Part shown: piece after piece, positions 34,244-44,060 of the stretch
How the letters are laid out: every line of letters begins with the position of its first letter
How positions within the stretch are numbered: the stretch's first letter is position 1
DNA from: DASRDR01 sp963812945 [NCBI: uncultured Candidatus Rokubacteria bacterium]
GTDB lineage: Bacteria > Methylomirabilota > Methylomirabilia > Rokubacteriales
Assembly (NCBI GenBank): GCA_963812945.1
Contig: CAWEXD010000008.1
Span: 310,001-374,000 of the forward strand
Direction of reading: 5' to 3'
DNA length: 64,000 nt
Translations under genes and position numbers: made by a program
The notes under the pieces: model-generated
Databases searched by the model: none
What the model was told of the DNA's origin: nothing
What the model saw: the letters and a program-made list of their open reading frames with translations, nothing else

Positions 34244-34330
34244 TGCTCGTTGCGCTTTGTGCCCGAGCGGTCCGCGCCGGAGTGGCCGTCCGCTCATCCT
34301 TTTCCTCGAGCGCGTGGAGACGTACGTCGT

Positions 34331-34774
34331 ATGCCGACGGTCATGCCGAAGAAGGAAGCGGTCGCCCGGAGCTGGCACCTCGTCGACGCCGATGGACAGG
34401 TGCTGGGCCGCCTCGCGGCGCGGGTCGCGACCCTGCTCATGGGGAAGCACAAGCCCACCTGGGCGCCGCACGTCGACACGGGGGACCATGTCGTCGTGAT
34501 CAACGCCGCCAAGGTCGAGCTCACTGGCCGGAAGCTCATGGGCAAGCTCTACCGGACGCACTCCGGTTACATCGGCGGCCTCCGGGAGACCAGGGCCGGC
34601 ACGATGCTCCGGACCCACCCCGAACGGGCCATCGAGTGGGCCGTGGAAGGCATGCTGCCGAAGACCAAGCTCGGGCGCGCGATGGCGCGGAAGCTCAAGG
34701 TGTACCGCGGGGAGGAGCACCCGCATCAGGCGCAGCAGCCGCAGGCGCTGTCCACCCGGAAGAAGGAGTCGTGA
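34331..34774 (+). CDS. rplM: 50S ribosomal protein L13
   Basis: 147 residues from ATG (a second ATG four codons on, [11 protein letters not shown], is also possible). Typical L13 landmarks: [67 protein letters not shown]. It assembles early into the large subunit. The TGA overlaps the rpsI ATG. Confidence 0.97.
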   Translation: MPTVMPKKEAVARSWHLVDADGQVLGRLAARVATLLMGKHKPTWAPHVDTGDHVVVINAAKVELTGRKLMGKLYRTHSGYIGGLRETRAGTMLRTHPERAIEWAVEGMLPKTKLGRAMARKLKVYRGEEHPHQAQQPQALSTRKKES

Positions 34775-35169
34775 TGGCGGACCTGGTGCAGTTCTACGGC
34801 ACGGGGCGGCGGAAGACTTCCGTCGCGCGTGTGTTCCTCCGGCCCGGTCAAGGGCGGATCATCGTCAACCGCCGGCCGTTCGAGGACTACTTCCCGCGCG
34901 AGACCCTGCGACTCATCGTGACCCAGCCGCTCGAGCTGACGGGGACCACCTCCCAGCTCGACGTCAAGGTGAACGTGGGCGGTGGCGGCCTCTCCGGGCA
35001 GGCAGGGGCGGTGCGTCACGGCATTGCCCGGGCCCTCCTGGAGTTCAACACCGAGCTCCGGCCCCAGCTCAAGCGAGCGGGGATGCTGACGCGCGACCCC
35101 CGGATGAAGGAGCGGAAGAAGTACGGACAGCCGGGCGCGCGCAAGCGCTTCCAGTTCTCGAAGCGGTAG
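34774..35169 (+). CDS. rpsI: 30S ribosomal protein S9
   Basis: 131 residues. [15 protein letters not shown] near the N-terminus, [20 protein letters not shown] in the middle and the conserved basic C-terminus [17 protein letters not shown] whose last residues reach the P-site tRNA. Coupled to rplM by a one-base overlap; a strong terminator follows 22 bp later. Confidence 0.98.
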   Translation: MADLVQFYGTGRRKTSVARVFLRPGQGRIIVNRRPFEDYFPRETLRLIVTQPLELTGTTSQLDVKVNVGGGGLSGQAGAVRHGIARALLEFNTELRPQLKRAGMLTRDPRMKERKKYGQPGARKRFQFSKR

Positions 35170-35191
35170 CCGGATCGCTCGGAGACGACCC

Positions 35192-35225
35192 CGGGAAGGT
35201 CCTGGCGACCTTCCCGATTTTTTTT
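35192..35225 (+). terminator. Intrinsic terminator after rpsI, abutting the argJ ribosome site
   Basis: Perfect 10-bp stem (35192-35201 with 35207-35216), 5-nt loop, then eight T residues. The T tract ends one base before GGAGAGG, the argJ ribosome-binding site, so no promoter fits between them. It may act as an attenuator for argJ rather than only as an end signal. Confidence 0.9.
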
Positions 35226-35236
35226 GGAGAGGGGCC

Positions 35237-36454
35237 ATGGGTAGCGCCGACCACGAGTGGATCGACGGCGGCATCACGGCGGTCCCGGGGATCCTCGCCG
35301 CGGGCATCCATGCCGGCATCAAGCCGACTTCCGCCCGCGATCTCGCGCTCGTGTACTCGTCGACCCCGGCGACGGCGGCAGGCGTCTTCACGACGAACCG
35401 GATCGTCGGCGCCCCCGTCAAGGTGTCGCGCGAGCGCCTGAAGGGCGGCGTGGCCCAGGCCATCGTCGCGTCGAGCGGGTGCTCGAACGTCGCCACCGGC
35501 GAGCAAGGCGTCCACGACGCGCGGGAGATGACCGAGATCGTCGCCAAGCACCTGCGCATCCCGGATGAGCGGGTCCTGGTCGCCTCGACCGGCATCATCG
35601 GGCGCTACCTTCCGATGGACAAGATCCGGCCGGCGCTGCCGAAGCTCGTGAAGGGTCTCTCGCCGGAGGGGAGCCGGTTCGCCGCCGAGGGGATCATGAC
35701 CACCGACACCCACCCCAAGGAAGCGGCGCTCCGGGTGGAGATCGGCGGCCGTCGGGTGACGATCGGGGCCATCGCCAAGGGGACCGGGATGATCCATCCC
35801 ATGATGGCGACGATGTTCTGCTTCGTCGCCACCGACCTGGCGGTGGAGCGCGAGGGGCTCAGGGGCGCCATCCGGCGGGCGGTGACCGGGTCGTTCAACC
35901 GGATCAGCGTCGACGGGGACCGCAGCACCAGCGACACGGTGATCGTCCTGGCCAACGGGCTCGCCGAGAACCGACCGCTCGCGCGGGGCGACCGGCGGCT
36001 GCGCCCGTTCCAGCACGCGCTCGACGCGCTGACCCAGCGCCTGGCGGTGATGCTGGTGAAGGACGGCGAGGGCGCGACGCTCGTGATCGACGTGCGCGTG
36101 CGTGGGGCCAAGACGCGGGGGGACGCGGAGCTGGTCGCGCGCTCGATCGCGAACTCCAACCTCTTCAAGACCGCCATGGCCGGGCGGGATCCGAACTGGG
36201 GCCGGGTGATGTCGGCGCTGGGCGCCGCGGGCGCCGCGGTGCAGGAGGACCGGGTCGCGATCTGGTACGGTGAGGAGCAGGTGGCGGCGGGCGGCCGGCT
36301 CCGGGAAGGTGTCCGCTGGGACCGGGTGAAGGCCGAGATGACGAAGCCGGAGGTCACGGTGACGGTCGACCTGGGGCTCGGCTCCGCCCACGACCACATC
36401 TGGACCTCCGACCTGACCACCGACTACGTTAAGATAAACACGGGGACGAGCTAG
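35237..36454 (+). CDS. argJ: Bifunctional ornithine acetyltransferase / N-acetylglutamate synthase
   Basis: 405 residues from ATG. Self-cleaving Ntn-type enzyme: the [16 protein letters not shown] motif holds the nucleophile Thr192 that becomes the N-terminus of the beta chain. Other landmarks are [34 protein letters not shown] and [15 protein letters not shown]. It recycles the acetyl group in arginine synthesis. In many related genomes argC sits between rpsI and argJ; here it does not. Confidence 0.96.
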   Translation: MGSADHEWIDGGITAVPGILAAGIHAGIKPTSARDLALVYSSTPATAAGVFTTNRIVGAPVKVSRERLKGGVAQAIVASSGCSNVATGEQGVHDAREMTEIVAKHLRIPDERVLVASTGIIGRYLPMDKIRPALPKLVKGLSPEGSRFAAEGIMTTDTHPKEAALRVEIGGRRVTIGAIAKGTGMIHPMMATMFCFVATDLAVEREGLRGAIRRAVTGSFNRISVDGDRSTSDTVIVLANGLAENRPLARGDRRLRPFQHALDALTQRLAVMLVKDGEGATLVIDVRVRGAKTRGDAELVARSIANSNLFKTAMAGRDPNWGRVMSALGAAGAAVQEDRVAIWYGEEQVAAGGRLREGVRWDRVKAEMTKPEVTVTVDLGLGSAHDHIWTSDLTTDYVKINTGTS

Positions 36455-36561
36455 GCCACCACACACGCGCTCCGAGGTCGGTGGCGGTCCGCGGGATCCT
36501 GGGGATCCGAGGCGGGCCGCGGGGAGCGCGGAGGCGAACCGACCGGGAGGGACCATCCGCG

Positions 36562-37353
36562 ATGGCACAGATCACCATGAAGGAGCTCCTCGAGGCCGGG
36601 GTCCACTTCGGCCACCAGACGAAGCGCTGGAATCCGAAGATGGCCAAGTACATCTTCGGCGAGCGCAACGGCATCTACATCATCGACCTCCAGAAGACGC
36701 TCAAGAAGTTCCGGGACGCCCAGGTGTTTGCCCGCGACCTCGCGGCCACCGGCGGCACGCTCCTGTTCGTGGGGACCAAGAAGCAGGCGCAGGAGACGAT
36801 CGCCGACGAGGCGACCCGCTGCGGCATGTACTACGTGAACCAGCGGTGGCTCGGCGGAACCCTCACGAACTTCACGACGATCCGCAAGTCCATCAATAAA
36901 CTGAAGCGCCTCGAGGACATGCGGGACACCGGGGAGTTCGAGCGCGTCACCAAGAAGGAGGCGGCCGGACTCGAGCGGGAGCGCGGCAAGCTCGAGAAGT
37001 CGCTCTTCGGCATCAAGCAGCTGGACCGCCTGCCCTCGGCGGTCTACATCATCGACCCGCGGAAAGAGCGGATCGCGGTCGCCGAGGCGCAGAAGCTGTC
37101 CATCCCGATCATCGCGATCGTGGACACGAACTGCGACCCGAGCGGCATCGACTACCCGATCCCGGGCAACGACGATGCGATCCGGGCGATCCGGCTCATC
37201 ACGTCACGGATCGCCGACGCGGTCGTGGAAGGGCGGGGTGTGTCGGCCAAGGTGAGCGCGGAGGCCGAAGCGCCGAGTGAGATGGCCGAGGCGGCCGTGG
37301 ACGCCGGCGAACAGGCGGAGGCGGCCGAGACGCTGCAGCCCAGCGGCGCCTGA
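36562..37353 (+). CDS. rpsB: 30S ribosomal protein S2
   Basis: 263 residues from the ATG of [20 protein letters not shown]; upstream codons in the frame are leader. [66 protein letters not shown]. An acidic Ala/Glu tail of about 30 residues ends it. A 107-nt GC-rich leader holds possible S2-type regulatory RNA; an AT-rich TAAGAT at 36430-36435 at the end of argJ could be a -10 box but has no clear -35. Confidence 0.97.
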   Translation: MAQITMKELLEAGVHFGHQTKRWNPKMAKYIFGERNGIYIIDLQKTLKKFRDAQVFARDLAATGGTLLFVGTKKQAQETIADEATRCGMYYVNQRWLGGTLTNFTTIRKSINKLKRLEDMRDTGEFERVTKKEAAGLERERGKLEKSLFGIKQLDRLPSAVYIIDPRKERIAVAEAQKLSIPIIAIVDTNCDPSGIDYPIPGNDDAIRAIRLITSRIADAVVEGRGVSAKVSAEAEAPSEMAEAAVDAGEQAEAAETLQPSGA

Positions 37354-37449
37354 GAGGCGCGCGGGGCGGCATCGCGTCGCGGGAAGGGGCTGGCGGGCGG
37401 CGCCGCTCGCCGACACCACTCGATCGGTCAGAGGAGGAACTCGGGGATC

Positions 37450-38049
37450 ATGGCCACGACGGCAGAGAAGGTGCGCGAGCTCCGGGACAAGACCGGGGCC
37501 GGGGTGATGGACTGCAAGGAGGCGCTGTCTGCCTCCGGCGAGGATCTGGACCGCGCGGTCGATTTTCTCCGGAAGAAGGGCCTCGCCGCCGCCTCGAAGC
37601 GCTCGCATCGGGAAGCCCGCGACGGCGTGGTCAGCTCCTACATCCACGCCGGCTCCAAGCTCGGAGTGCTCATCGAGGTGAACTGCGAGACGGACTTCGT
37701 CGCGCGGACCGAGCAGTTCCAAGAGTTGGTGAAGGGCCTGGCGATGCAGGTCGCCGCCGCCAGCCCGCGGTGGGTGTCGCGCGAGGAGGTGCCAGGGGAC
37801 GTCCTGGAGCGCGAGCAGGAGATCTATCGCGAGCAGATGGCCGATCAGAAGAAGCCCCCGGCGGTCCTCGAGAAGATCATCGAGGGCAAGCTCGCCAAGT
37901 TCTACGAGGACTCGTGCCTCGTGGACCAGCCCTTCATCCGTGACGCGAGCGGCAAGTTGCGCGTCGGCGATCTCGTCGCCCAGGTAAGCGCGCAGACCGG
38001 CGAGAAGATCGCGGTGCGACGCTTCGTGCGGTTTCAGGTCGGTGAGTGA
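37450..38049 (+). CDS. tsf: Elongation factor Ts, short form
   Basis: 199 residues. UBA-like N-terminus with [12 protein letters not shown], then [26 protein letters not shown]. The protein is about 80 residues shorter than E. coli EF-Ts and resembles the Thermus form, which has a single core repeat and works as a dimer. It recharges EF-Tu with GTP. Upstream AGAGGAGG. Confidence 0.96.
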   Translation: MATTAEKVRELRDKTGAGVMDCKEALSASGEDLDRAVDFLRKKGLAAASKRSHREARDGVVSSYIHAGSKLGVLIEVNCETDFVARTEQFQELVKGLAMQVAAASPRWVSREEVPGDVLEREQEIYREQMADQKKPPAVLEKIIEGKLAKFYEDSCLVDQPFIRDASGKLRVGDLVAQVSAQTGEKIAVRRFVRFQVGE

Positions 38050-38785
38050 GTCGAAGCCCCGATACAAGCGCATCCTGCTGAAGCTGTCCGGGGAGGCCCT
38101 GGCCGGCGAGCAGGGCTACGGCATCGACCCCGCGGTCCTGGAGCGCTTCGTCCACGAGATCCGGAGTATCCGCGACCTCGGGGTCGAGACGGCGATCGTG
38201 ATCGGCGGCGGGAACATCTTCCGAGGCTTGCAGGCCTCGGCCTCCGGCATGGATCGGGCTTCCGCCGACTACATGGGCATGCTCGCGACCGTGATCAACG
38301 GGCTCGCCCTGCAGAACACCCTCGAGAAGGCGGGGCTCCTGACCCGCTGCCAGTCGGCGATCGACATGCCGGCCGTCGCCGAGCCGTACATCCGTCGCCG
38401 GGCGATCCGGCATCTCGAGAAGGGGCGGATCGTCATCTTCGCCGCCGGGACCGGCAACCCGTTCTTCACGACCGACACGGCCGCCGCCCTTCGGGCCGTC
38501 GAGGTGGGCGCGGAGATCATCCTCAAGGCGACCAAGGTGGACGGGATCTACACCGCCGACCCGCTCGTCGATCCGCAGGCCGTTCGGCTCGCTCACGTCA
38601 CGTACATCGACGTGCTGAACCGGGGCCTCCGAGTCATGGACACGACCGCCATCTCGCTGTGCATGGAGAACAAGCTGCCGATCGGCGTCTTCAACCTGAA
38701 CACTGCCGGCAACCTCCTGCGGGTCGTCTGCGGGGATCCCGGCGTCGGGTCCTTCGTCAGCGACAGCGTCCCGTCACCGAGGTGA
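38042..38785 (+). CDS. pyrH: UMP kinase
   Basis: 247 residues from GTG, overlapping tsf by 8 bp. Amino-acid-kinase fold: [77 protein letters not shown]. Phosphorylates UMP to UDP in pyrimidine synthesis; hexameric and typically GTP-activated/UTP-inhibited. Conserved neighbour of tsf and frr. Confidence 0.97.
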   Translation: MSESKPRYKRILLKLSGEALAGEQGYGIDPAVLERFVHEIRSIRDLGVETAIVIGGGNIFRGLQASASGMDRASADYMGMLATVINGLALQNTLEKAGLLTRCQSAIDMPAVAEPYIRRRAIRHLEKGRIVIFAAGTGNPFFTTDTAAALRAVEVGAEIILKATKVDGIYTADPLVDPQAVRLAHVTYIDVLNRGLRVMDTTAISLCMENKLPIGVFNLNTAGNLLRVVCGDPGVGSFVSDSVPSPR

Positions 38786-38789
38786 GACG

Positions 38790-39353
38790 ATGAATACGGC
38801 GCAAGCGGTCCAGAAGGATGCCGAGACGAGGATGCAGGGCGCCCTCGACGCGCTCGGGCGCGAGTTCGCCGGCGTGCGAACCGGCCGGGCCAATGCCTCG
38901 CTGCTCGACGGGATCCGGGTCGACTACTACGACACCCCGACCCCGCTGAACCAGGTCGCCAGCGTCTCGGTGCCCGACGCGCGGACCCTCATGATCCAAC
39001 CCTGGGACCAGAGCACCCTGCCCAAGATCGAGAAGGCGATCCAGAAGTCCGACCTCGGGCTCACGCCGGCCAACGACGGCAAGGTGATCCGCCTGACGAT
39101 CCCGACGCTCAACGAGGAGCGCCGGAAGCAGCTGGCGAAGTCGGTGGGCAAGCTCGCCGAGGACGCGCGAGTGGCGATCCGGAACGTGCGGCGCGAGGCC
39201 AAGGAAAAGGTCAAGGCTCTCCTCAAGGACAAGAAGATGTCCGAGGACGACGAGCGGCGGGGCGAGGCCGAGCTCCAGAAGCTCACCGACCGGGCCACCC
39301 AGAAGGTCGAGGAGCTCCTGAAGAAGAAGGAGCAGGAGATCCTGGAGTTTTGA
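38790..39353 (+). CDS. frr: Ribosome recycling factor
   Basis: 187 residues, standard length. FAGVRTGRANASLLDGIRVDYY, TPLNQVASVSVPDARTLMIQPWD, GKVIRLTIPTLNEERRKQLAK and a Lys/Glu-rich helix at the end. Acts with EF-G to split ribosomes after termination. Its TGA overlaps the TTG start of uppS. Confidence 0.98.
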   Translation: MNTAQAVQKDAETRMQGALDALGREFAGVRTGRANASLLDGIRVDYYDTPTPLNQVASVSVPDARTLMIQPWDQSTLPKIEKAIQKSDLGLTPANDGKVIRLTIPTLNEERRKQLAKSVGKLAEDARVAIRNVRREAKEKVKALLKDKKMSEDDERRGEAELQKLTDRATQKVEELLKKKEQEILEF

Positions 39354-40126
39354 CGGCCGAAGCCTCCGGCCCCGCCGCGGACGCCCTCGCGGTCGACGAC
39401 GTCGCGCAGCTCGAGGCGATCCGCCAGAATCCGCTCCCCCGGCACGTCGCCATCATCATGGACGGGAACGGCCGGTGGGCCGGCCTTCGGGGGCTCCCCC
39501 GCGTTGCGGGGCACCGGGACGGCGTCCGGGCGGCGCGAGAGACGGTCCGCGCCGCCGGTCGCCTCGGCATCGAGTACCTGACCCTCTACGCGTTCTCCTC
39601 CGAGAACTGGACCCGGCCCGCTGCCGAGGTGAATTTCCTGATGCGGCTTCTCGAGAGCTCCGTCGAGGCGGAGCTACCCAGCCTCGTCGAGAACAACATC
39701 CGGCTGCGGACCCTCGGCGAGCTCGAGAGCGTGGGCGAGGGAGTGCGGCGCAGCGTCGAGCGGGCCATCCGCGCGACCGAGGCGAACACGGGGCTCACGC
39801 TCCAGATCGCGCTCAACTATGGGGGGCGTCAGGAGCTGGTCCGGGCCGTGCGGGCTCTCGCGGCCAGCGTCGCGCGGGGTTCGCTCGCCCCGGCGGACAT
39901 CGACGAGGCCGGCATTGCGGCCGCCCTCGACACCGCCGGCGTGCCGGACCCCGACCTCCTGATCCGGACGAGCGGGGAGTACCGGCTGTCCAACTTTCTC
40001 CTCTGGCAGGTCGCGTACACGGAGCTCTTGGTCCTCCCGACTCTCTGGCCCGATTTCGCCCCCCGGGATCTCCACGGCGCGATCGCCGAGTACCAGCGCC
40101 GCTCTCGCCGATTCGGGGGCCTGTAG
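39350..40126 (+). CDS. uppS: Undecaprenyl (isoprenyl) diphosphate synthase
   Basis: 258 residues from a TTG overlapping the frr stop. IIMDGNGRWA with catalytic Asp38, GHRDGVRAARE, YLTLYAFSSENWTRP, LQIALNYGGRQELV, and RTSGEYRLSNFLLWQVAYTE. cis-Prenyltransferase making the C55 lipid carrier for peptidoglycan and surface glycans, so it supplies the carrier that the envelope glycosyltransferases in this window would need. The ~30-residue N-terminal extension is unremarkable. Confidence 0.96.
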   Translation: MTAEASGPAADALAVDDVAQLEAIRQNPLPRHVAIIMDGNGRWAGLRGLPRVAGHRDGVRAARETVRAAGRLGIEYLTLYAFSSENWTRPAAEVNFLMRLLESSVEAELPSLVENNIRLRTLGELESVGEGVRRSVERAIRATEANTGLTLQIALNYGGRQELVRAVRALAASVARGSLAPADIDEAGIAAALDTAGVPDPDLLIRTSGEYRLSNFLLWQVAYTELLVLPTLWPDFAPRDLHGAIAEYQRRSRRFGGL

Positions 40127-40158
40127 GCGGCCGCCGGGCCGCCGCGTCCTCGAGCCCC

Positions 40159-40956
40159 GTGCTCGCGCAGCGCGTTCTGAGCGCCCTTGTCGGAATCCCG
40201 GCCATGGTCGCTCTCGTGGCCTGGGGGCCTCTGTGGCTCTTCACGGTGGTGGTGCTCCTCCTCGCGGCGGGCGCGCAGCTCGAGCTGTACCGGATGTTCG
40301 CCGCCGCGGGGATCGAGGCCGACCGGAGCGCCGGGCTGGCTCTGGGGGCCTTCGTCGTATTGGCCTTCGGTGCGGACCGTCCGGTGCTGCTGCCGCTGGC
40401 GCTGTCCCTGGCGGTGATCGTCGTCGTGGCGCTCGGGCTCCGGCGCGACGCCGGGTCCGAGCGCGCGTGGATCGGCGTGACGCTGACGCTCCTTGGTGTG
40501 TGCTACTGCGCGTGGCTCCTCGGGCACACGATCTGGCTTCGGGCCCTGCCGGCCGGGCGGGCGCTCACGTTCTTCGTGCTCGCGGTCACGTGGAGCGGGG
40601 AGACAGCCGCGTACTTCGCGGGGCGCCGGTTCGGCCGGCGGCTCCTGGCGCCGCGCGTGTCACCGGGCAAGACGGTGGAGGGCGGTGTGGCGCAGGTGAT
40701 CGCGTCGGTCGTCGTCGCGCTCCTGGGCGCGCCACTCGTACCGCTCGCCCCGGCGGAGGCAGGGATCATCGGCCTCCTCCTGGGCGTTGTCGGTCAGGTC
40801 GGGGATCTCAGCGAGTCGTTCCTGAAGCGGAGCGCCGGCGCAAAGGATGCGGGCCACCTCATCCCGGGCCACGGGGGCCTGCTGGACCGCCTCGACTCCT
40901 TGCTCTTCAACGTACCGGCCCTGTATTATTGGCTTTACTTCGCCGGAACACGCTGA
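40159..40956 (+). CDS. cdsA: Phosphatidate cytidylyltransferase
   Basis: 265 residues from GTG, seven to eight membrane helices. C-terminal signature SPGKTVEGG and VGDLSESFLKRSAGAKDAG-HLIPGHGGLLDRLDSLL is complete. Makes CDP-diacylglycerol from phosphatidate for phospholipid synthesis. The open frame reaches back into uppS, but the hydrophobic start defines the N-terminus. Near its 3' end the codons ttg ctc ... tat tat depart from local usage and could hold a promoter for dxr. Confidence 0.94.
   Translation: MLAQRVLSALVGIPAMVALVAWGPLWLFTVVVLLLAAGAQLELYRMFAAAGIEADRSAGLALGAFVVLAFGADRPVLLPLALSLAVIVVVALGLRRDAGSERAWIGVTLTLLGVCYCAWLLGHTIWLRALPAGRALTFFVLAVTWSGETAAYFAGRRFGRRLLAPRVSPGKTVEGGVAQVIASVVVALLGAPLVPLAPAEAGIIGLLLGVVGQVGDLSESFLKRSAGAKDAGHLIPGHGGLLDRLDSLLFNVPALYYWLYFAGTR
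40900..40929 (+). promoter_or_regulatory. Possible dxr promoter inside cdsA
   Basis: TTGCTC (40900-40905), 18-nt spacer, TATTAT (40924-40929). The -10 box uses two TAT codons, unusual here. About 80 nt before dxr. Weak evidence. Confidence 0.3.
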
Positions 40957-41007
40957 GTGACCGTGAACCAATGACTTCGCCCACCTGGACTGAGGTGTGA
41001 TCATCCC

Positions 41008-42186
41008 GTGAAAACCGTCACCGTGCTGGGAGCGACCGGATCGATCGGCCGGCGCACCCTCGATCTCGTCACCGCGTTCCCGCGTGACTTCCGCGTGGGT
41101 GGACTCGCGGCCCGGGGATCCGACGTCGCCCTGATCGCCGAGCAGGTCCGAGCCCACCGCCCGTCGGCCGTGGCCCTTCTCGATCGGGCGGCGGTCGATC
41201 GCCTGGCGCGCGAGCTGACATCTCCCAAGCCCGAGCTTTTCGGCGGCGTCGAGGGTCTGGTCACCGTCGCGGGGGAGGTGCCCGCCGACATCGTCGTCTC
41301 CGCCCTGGTCGGCGCGGCCGGGCTCGTCCCCACGCTGGCCGCGATCCGGGCCCGCCGCACCATCGCGCTCGCGAACAAGGAAACCCTCGTCATGGCGGGG
41401 GCGCTCATGACTGGCGCCGCCCGCGAGCACGGCGTGCGGCTCCTTCCGGTCGACTCGGAGCACAGCGCCGTCTTTCAGTGCCTCGCGGGGGTGTCGCCGC
41501 GCGAGGTTCGTCGCCTCGTCCTCACGGCGTCGGGCGGGCCTTTCCGGGGACGGCCTCGCGCGGCGCTCGAGGGTGTGACGGTCGCGGAGGCCCTGCGCCA
41601 CCCGACGTGGCGCATGGGCGCGAAGATCACGATCGACTCCGCCACCCTCATGAACAAGGGGCTCGAGGTCCTTGAAGCCCACTGGCTCTTCGGGGTGCCG
41701 TTCGAGCGGATCGACGTCGTCGTGCACCCCCAGTCGATCGTCCACTCGATGGTCGAGTTCGTCGACCGGTCGGTGCTCGCCCAGCTGGGCATGCCCGACA
41801 TGGGGATTCCGATCCTCTATGCCCTCACGTACCCCGACCGGCTGCCGTGCCCCGCGCCCGCTCTGGACCTGGTCGAGCTCGGAGCCCTGACCTTCGAGGC
41901 GCCTGACGAGACCGCGTTCCCCTGCCTCGCGCTCGCCCGGCAGGCGGGGCGGGCCGGTGGCGCGGCGCCGCTGGTCCTGAACGCCGCCAACGAGGTGGCG
42001 GTCGCCGGGTTCCTCGACGGCCGCTGCGGGTTCATGGACATCCCGAGGCTCATCGGTGAGGCCCTCGACGCCCATGCCGGCGTCGCGGCGGCCGACCTCG
42101 AGGCGTGCCTCGCTCTCGACGGGACCGTGCGCCGGTGGACCGAGAGCGCCTTGAGCGGCATTCCCGCCGGGGCGGTGAAGGGGTGA
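41008..42186 (+). CDS. dxr: 1-deoxy-D-xylulose-5-phosphate reductoisomerase
   Basis: 392 residues from GTG. NADPH fold VTVLGATGSIGRRTLDLV, ALANKETLVMAG, metal/substrate site PVDSEHSAVFQCL, SGGPFRG, SATLMNKGLEVLEAHWLFG, and HPQSIVHSMVEFVD. Commits carbon to the MEP isoprenoid pathway and so feeds uppS. Followed directly by rseP as in many bacteria. Confidence 0.97.
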   Translation: MKTVTVLGATGSIGRRTLDLVTAFPRDFRVGGLAARGSDVALIAEQVRAHRPSAVALLDRAAVDRLARELTSPKPELFGGVEGLVTVAGEVPADIVVSALVGAAGLVPTLAAIRARRTIALANKETLVMAGALMTGAAREHGVRLLPVDSEHSAVFQCLAGVSPREVRRLVLTASGGPFRGRPRAALEGVTVAEALRHPTWRMGAKITIDSATLMNKGLEVLEAHWLFGVPFERIDVVVHPQSIVHSMVEFVDRSVLAQLGMPDMGIPILYALTYPDRLPCPAPALDLVELGALTFEAPDETAFPCLALARQAGRAGGAAPLVLNAANEVAVAGFLDGRCGFMDIPRLIGEALDAHAGVAAADLEACLALDGTVRRWTESALSGIPAGAVKG

Positions 42187-42191
42187 TCACC

Positions 42192-43670
42192 ATGCGGTCG
42201 CGGCGATCCAGCCTGGTCCTGACGCTGGCGATCGGCGGGCCCCTCCTCGCCGCCGATGGCTCGCTCGGCGCCGCCCTGCTGGGCGGGGCCCTCGACTACG
42301 TCGTGAGCGCCGTCGTGGCGCTCGGCGCCCTGATCTTCATTCACGAGCTGGGGCACTTCCTGGTGGCGAAAGGGATGGGGGTGGGCGTGGAGCGGTTCTC
42401 GCTCGGCTTCGGGCCGCGGATCTGGTCGATCCGGCGCGGCGAGACCGAGTACTGCCTCTCGATCGTGCCGCTCGGCGGCTACGTGAAGATGACCGGGGAG
42501 GAGGCGCACGGGGAGGACGCGATCCACCCGTCGACCGAGGCGCCCGCGATCGACCCGGCGAAGTCGTTCTCGTCGAAGCCTCTCTGGGCCCGCGCGCTGA
42601 TCGTCTTCGCGGGCCCGGCCATGAACTTCGTCCTGGCCGCCGTGATCTTCTCCGTCGTGTTCGCCGCGGTGGGAGTGCCGGTGCTCCCGCCGACGGTGGG
42701 GCGAGTGCTGCCCGACTCCGCGGCGGCCCAGGCGGGCCTCCGCCCCCGCGATACGGTCGTCGCGGTCGACGGGCGGTCGGTCGACCACTGGGGCCAGCTC
42801 GAGGAGGCCGTGGCGCCGTCGAACGGGCGGCCGCTCGCGCTCACGATCGTGCGCGACGGTGCCCGGCAGGAAGTGACCGTCACCCCGCGCAAGGTGCCGG
42901 TGCGAACCCCGTTCAACGAGCCGGCCGAGGCCTGGAGCATCGGCGCGCGCCCGTACCTCCCGCCGGTGGTCGGCGAGGTGCGTCCCGGCATGCCGGCGGC
43001 CGAAGCGGGGCTTCAGCCCCGCGACCGCGTCGTGTCGCTCAACGGGAAGGCGATCGAGACGTGGGACGAGCTGGCCGAGATGATCTCGACGCGGGGTGAC
43101 GAAGCCCTGACGCTCGGCATCGAGCGCGGCGGCTCCCGGATGGACGTCACGGTCACTCCGCGGGTCGAGGTCGAGCGTGACGCCTTCGGCAACGAGACCA
43201 AGGTGGGGCGCATCGGCATCGCCACGGCGACGTCCCAGACCTTCAAGCGGTCGGACCCCCTCTCGGCGGTGGCGAGCGGTCTGGCGAGGACCTGGGATGT
43301 CTCGGTGATCACGGTGGTATCCATCTGGAAGCTGATGACGGGGACGATCCCGGCCTCGAACATCGGTGGCCCGCTCCAGATCAGCATGGTGGCCGGGCAG
43401 CAGGCGCAACAGGGCGCGGTGTCGTACGCGTTCTTCGTCGCCCTGATCAGCATCAACCTGGCGATTCTCAACCTCCTCCCGGTTCCGATGCTGGACGGCG
43501 GGCATCTCCTGTTCTTCGCCATCGAGGCGGTGCTGGGACGGCCTCTGTCCGTGCGCAAGCGCGAGATCGCCCAGCAGATCGGGCTGGCGCTGCTCCTCCT
43601 CCTCATGGTGTTCGCGCTGTTCAACGATCTGACGCGGCTGCTTCCGCCCGTCGGGAAGATGTTCCGGTAA
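42192..43670 (+). CDS. rseP: RIP site-2 protease RseP
   Basis: 492 residues from the ATG with AAGGGG upstream; a GTG at 42183 overlapping the dxr stop is an alternative. Zinc motif FIHELGHFLVAK (His51, Glu52, His55), two PDZ domains (~residues 160-320), and the C-terminal LNLLPVPMLDGGHLLFF. Membrane protease that cuts anti-sigma factors or signal peptides within the bilayer. No bamA/skp/lpx genes follow, unlike proteobacteria. Confidence 0.95.
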   Translation: MRSRRSSLVLTLAIGGPLLAADGSLGAALLGGALDYVVSAVVALGALIFIHELGHFLVAKGMGVGVERFSLGFGPRIWSIRRGETEYCLSIVPLGGYVKMTGEEAHGEDAIHPSTEAPAIDPAKSFSSKPLWARALIVFAGPAMNFVLAAVIFSVVFAAVGVPVLPPTVGRVLPDSAAAQAGLRPRDTVVAVDGRSVDHWGQLEEAVAPSNGRPLALTIVRDGARQEVTVTPRKVPVRTPFNEPAEAWSIGARPYLPPVVGEVRPGMPAAEAGLQPRDRVVSLNGKAIETWDELAEMISTRGDEALTLGIERGGSRMDVTVTPRVEVERDAFGNETKVGRIGIATATSQTFKRSDPLSAVASGLARTWDVSVITVVSIWKLMTGTIPASNIGGPLQISMVAGQQAQQGAVSYAFFVALISINLAILNLLPVPMLDGGHLLFFAIEAVLGRPLSVRKREIAQQIGLALLLLLMVFALFNDLTRLLPPVGKMFR

Positions 43671-43674
43671 GCCG

Positions 43675-44010
43675 GTGGGCCAGTACGCGCGCCACGTCTT
43701 CGTCTGCACGACCGGCAGCACGTGCCCCACGCAGGGCGACACGGAATCGTACGTCAAGCTGCTGCGGACCGAGGTGGCGAAGGCCGGCCTCCACACGGAG
43801 ATCCGGGTGAACAAGTCCGGCTGCTTCTCCCAGTGCGGGAACGGCCCCATGATCATCGTCTACCCGGAGAACGTGTGGTACGCGGGGGTCCGGGCGGAGG
43901 ATCTCCCGGAGATCGTCCAGTCCCACCTGTTCGGCGGCAAGCCCGTCGACCGGCTAGTCTACAGTCCGGGCAAGTCCGGCCCGAACGTCATCGCCAAGGC
44001 GTCGCACTGA
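43675..44010 (+). CDS. Thioredoxin-like [2Fe-2S] ferredoxin
   Basis: 111 residues from GTG, four bases after rseP. Cluster cysteines in HVFVCTTGSTC and VNKSGCFSQCGNGPM, followed by IIVYPENVWYAGVRAEDLPEIV, the pattern of Shethna-type/NuoE-like thioredoxin-fold ferredoxins. Small soluble electron carrier; partner unknown. Its place between rseP and proS is not a standard one. Confidence 0.88.
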   Translation: MGQYARHVFVCTTGSTCPTQGDTESYVKLLRTEVAKAGLHTEIRVNKSGCFSQCGNGPMIIVYPENVWYAGVRAEDLPEIVQSHLFGGKPVDRLVYSPGKSGPNVIAKASH

Positions 44011-44060
44011 CCCGCGCGGCGGCGCGGCCGCCGCGTCCCGGCCCCGAGGGAGCAGAAGGC

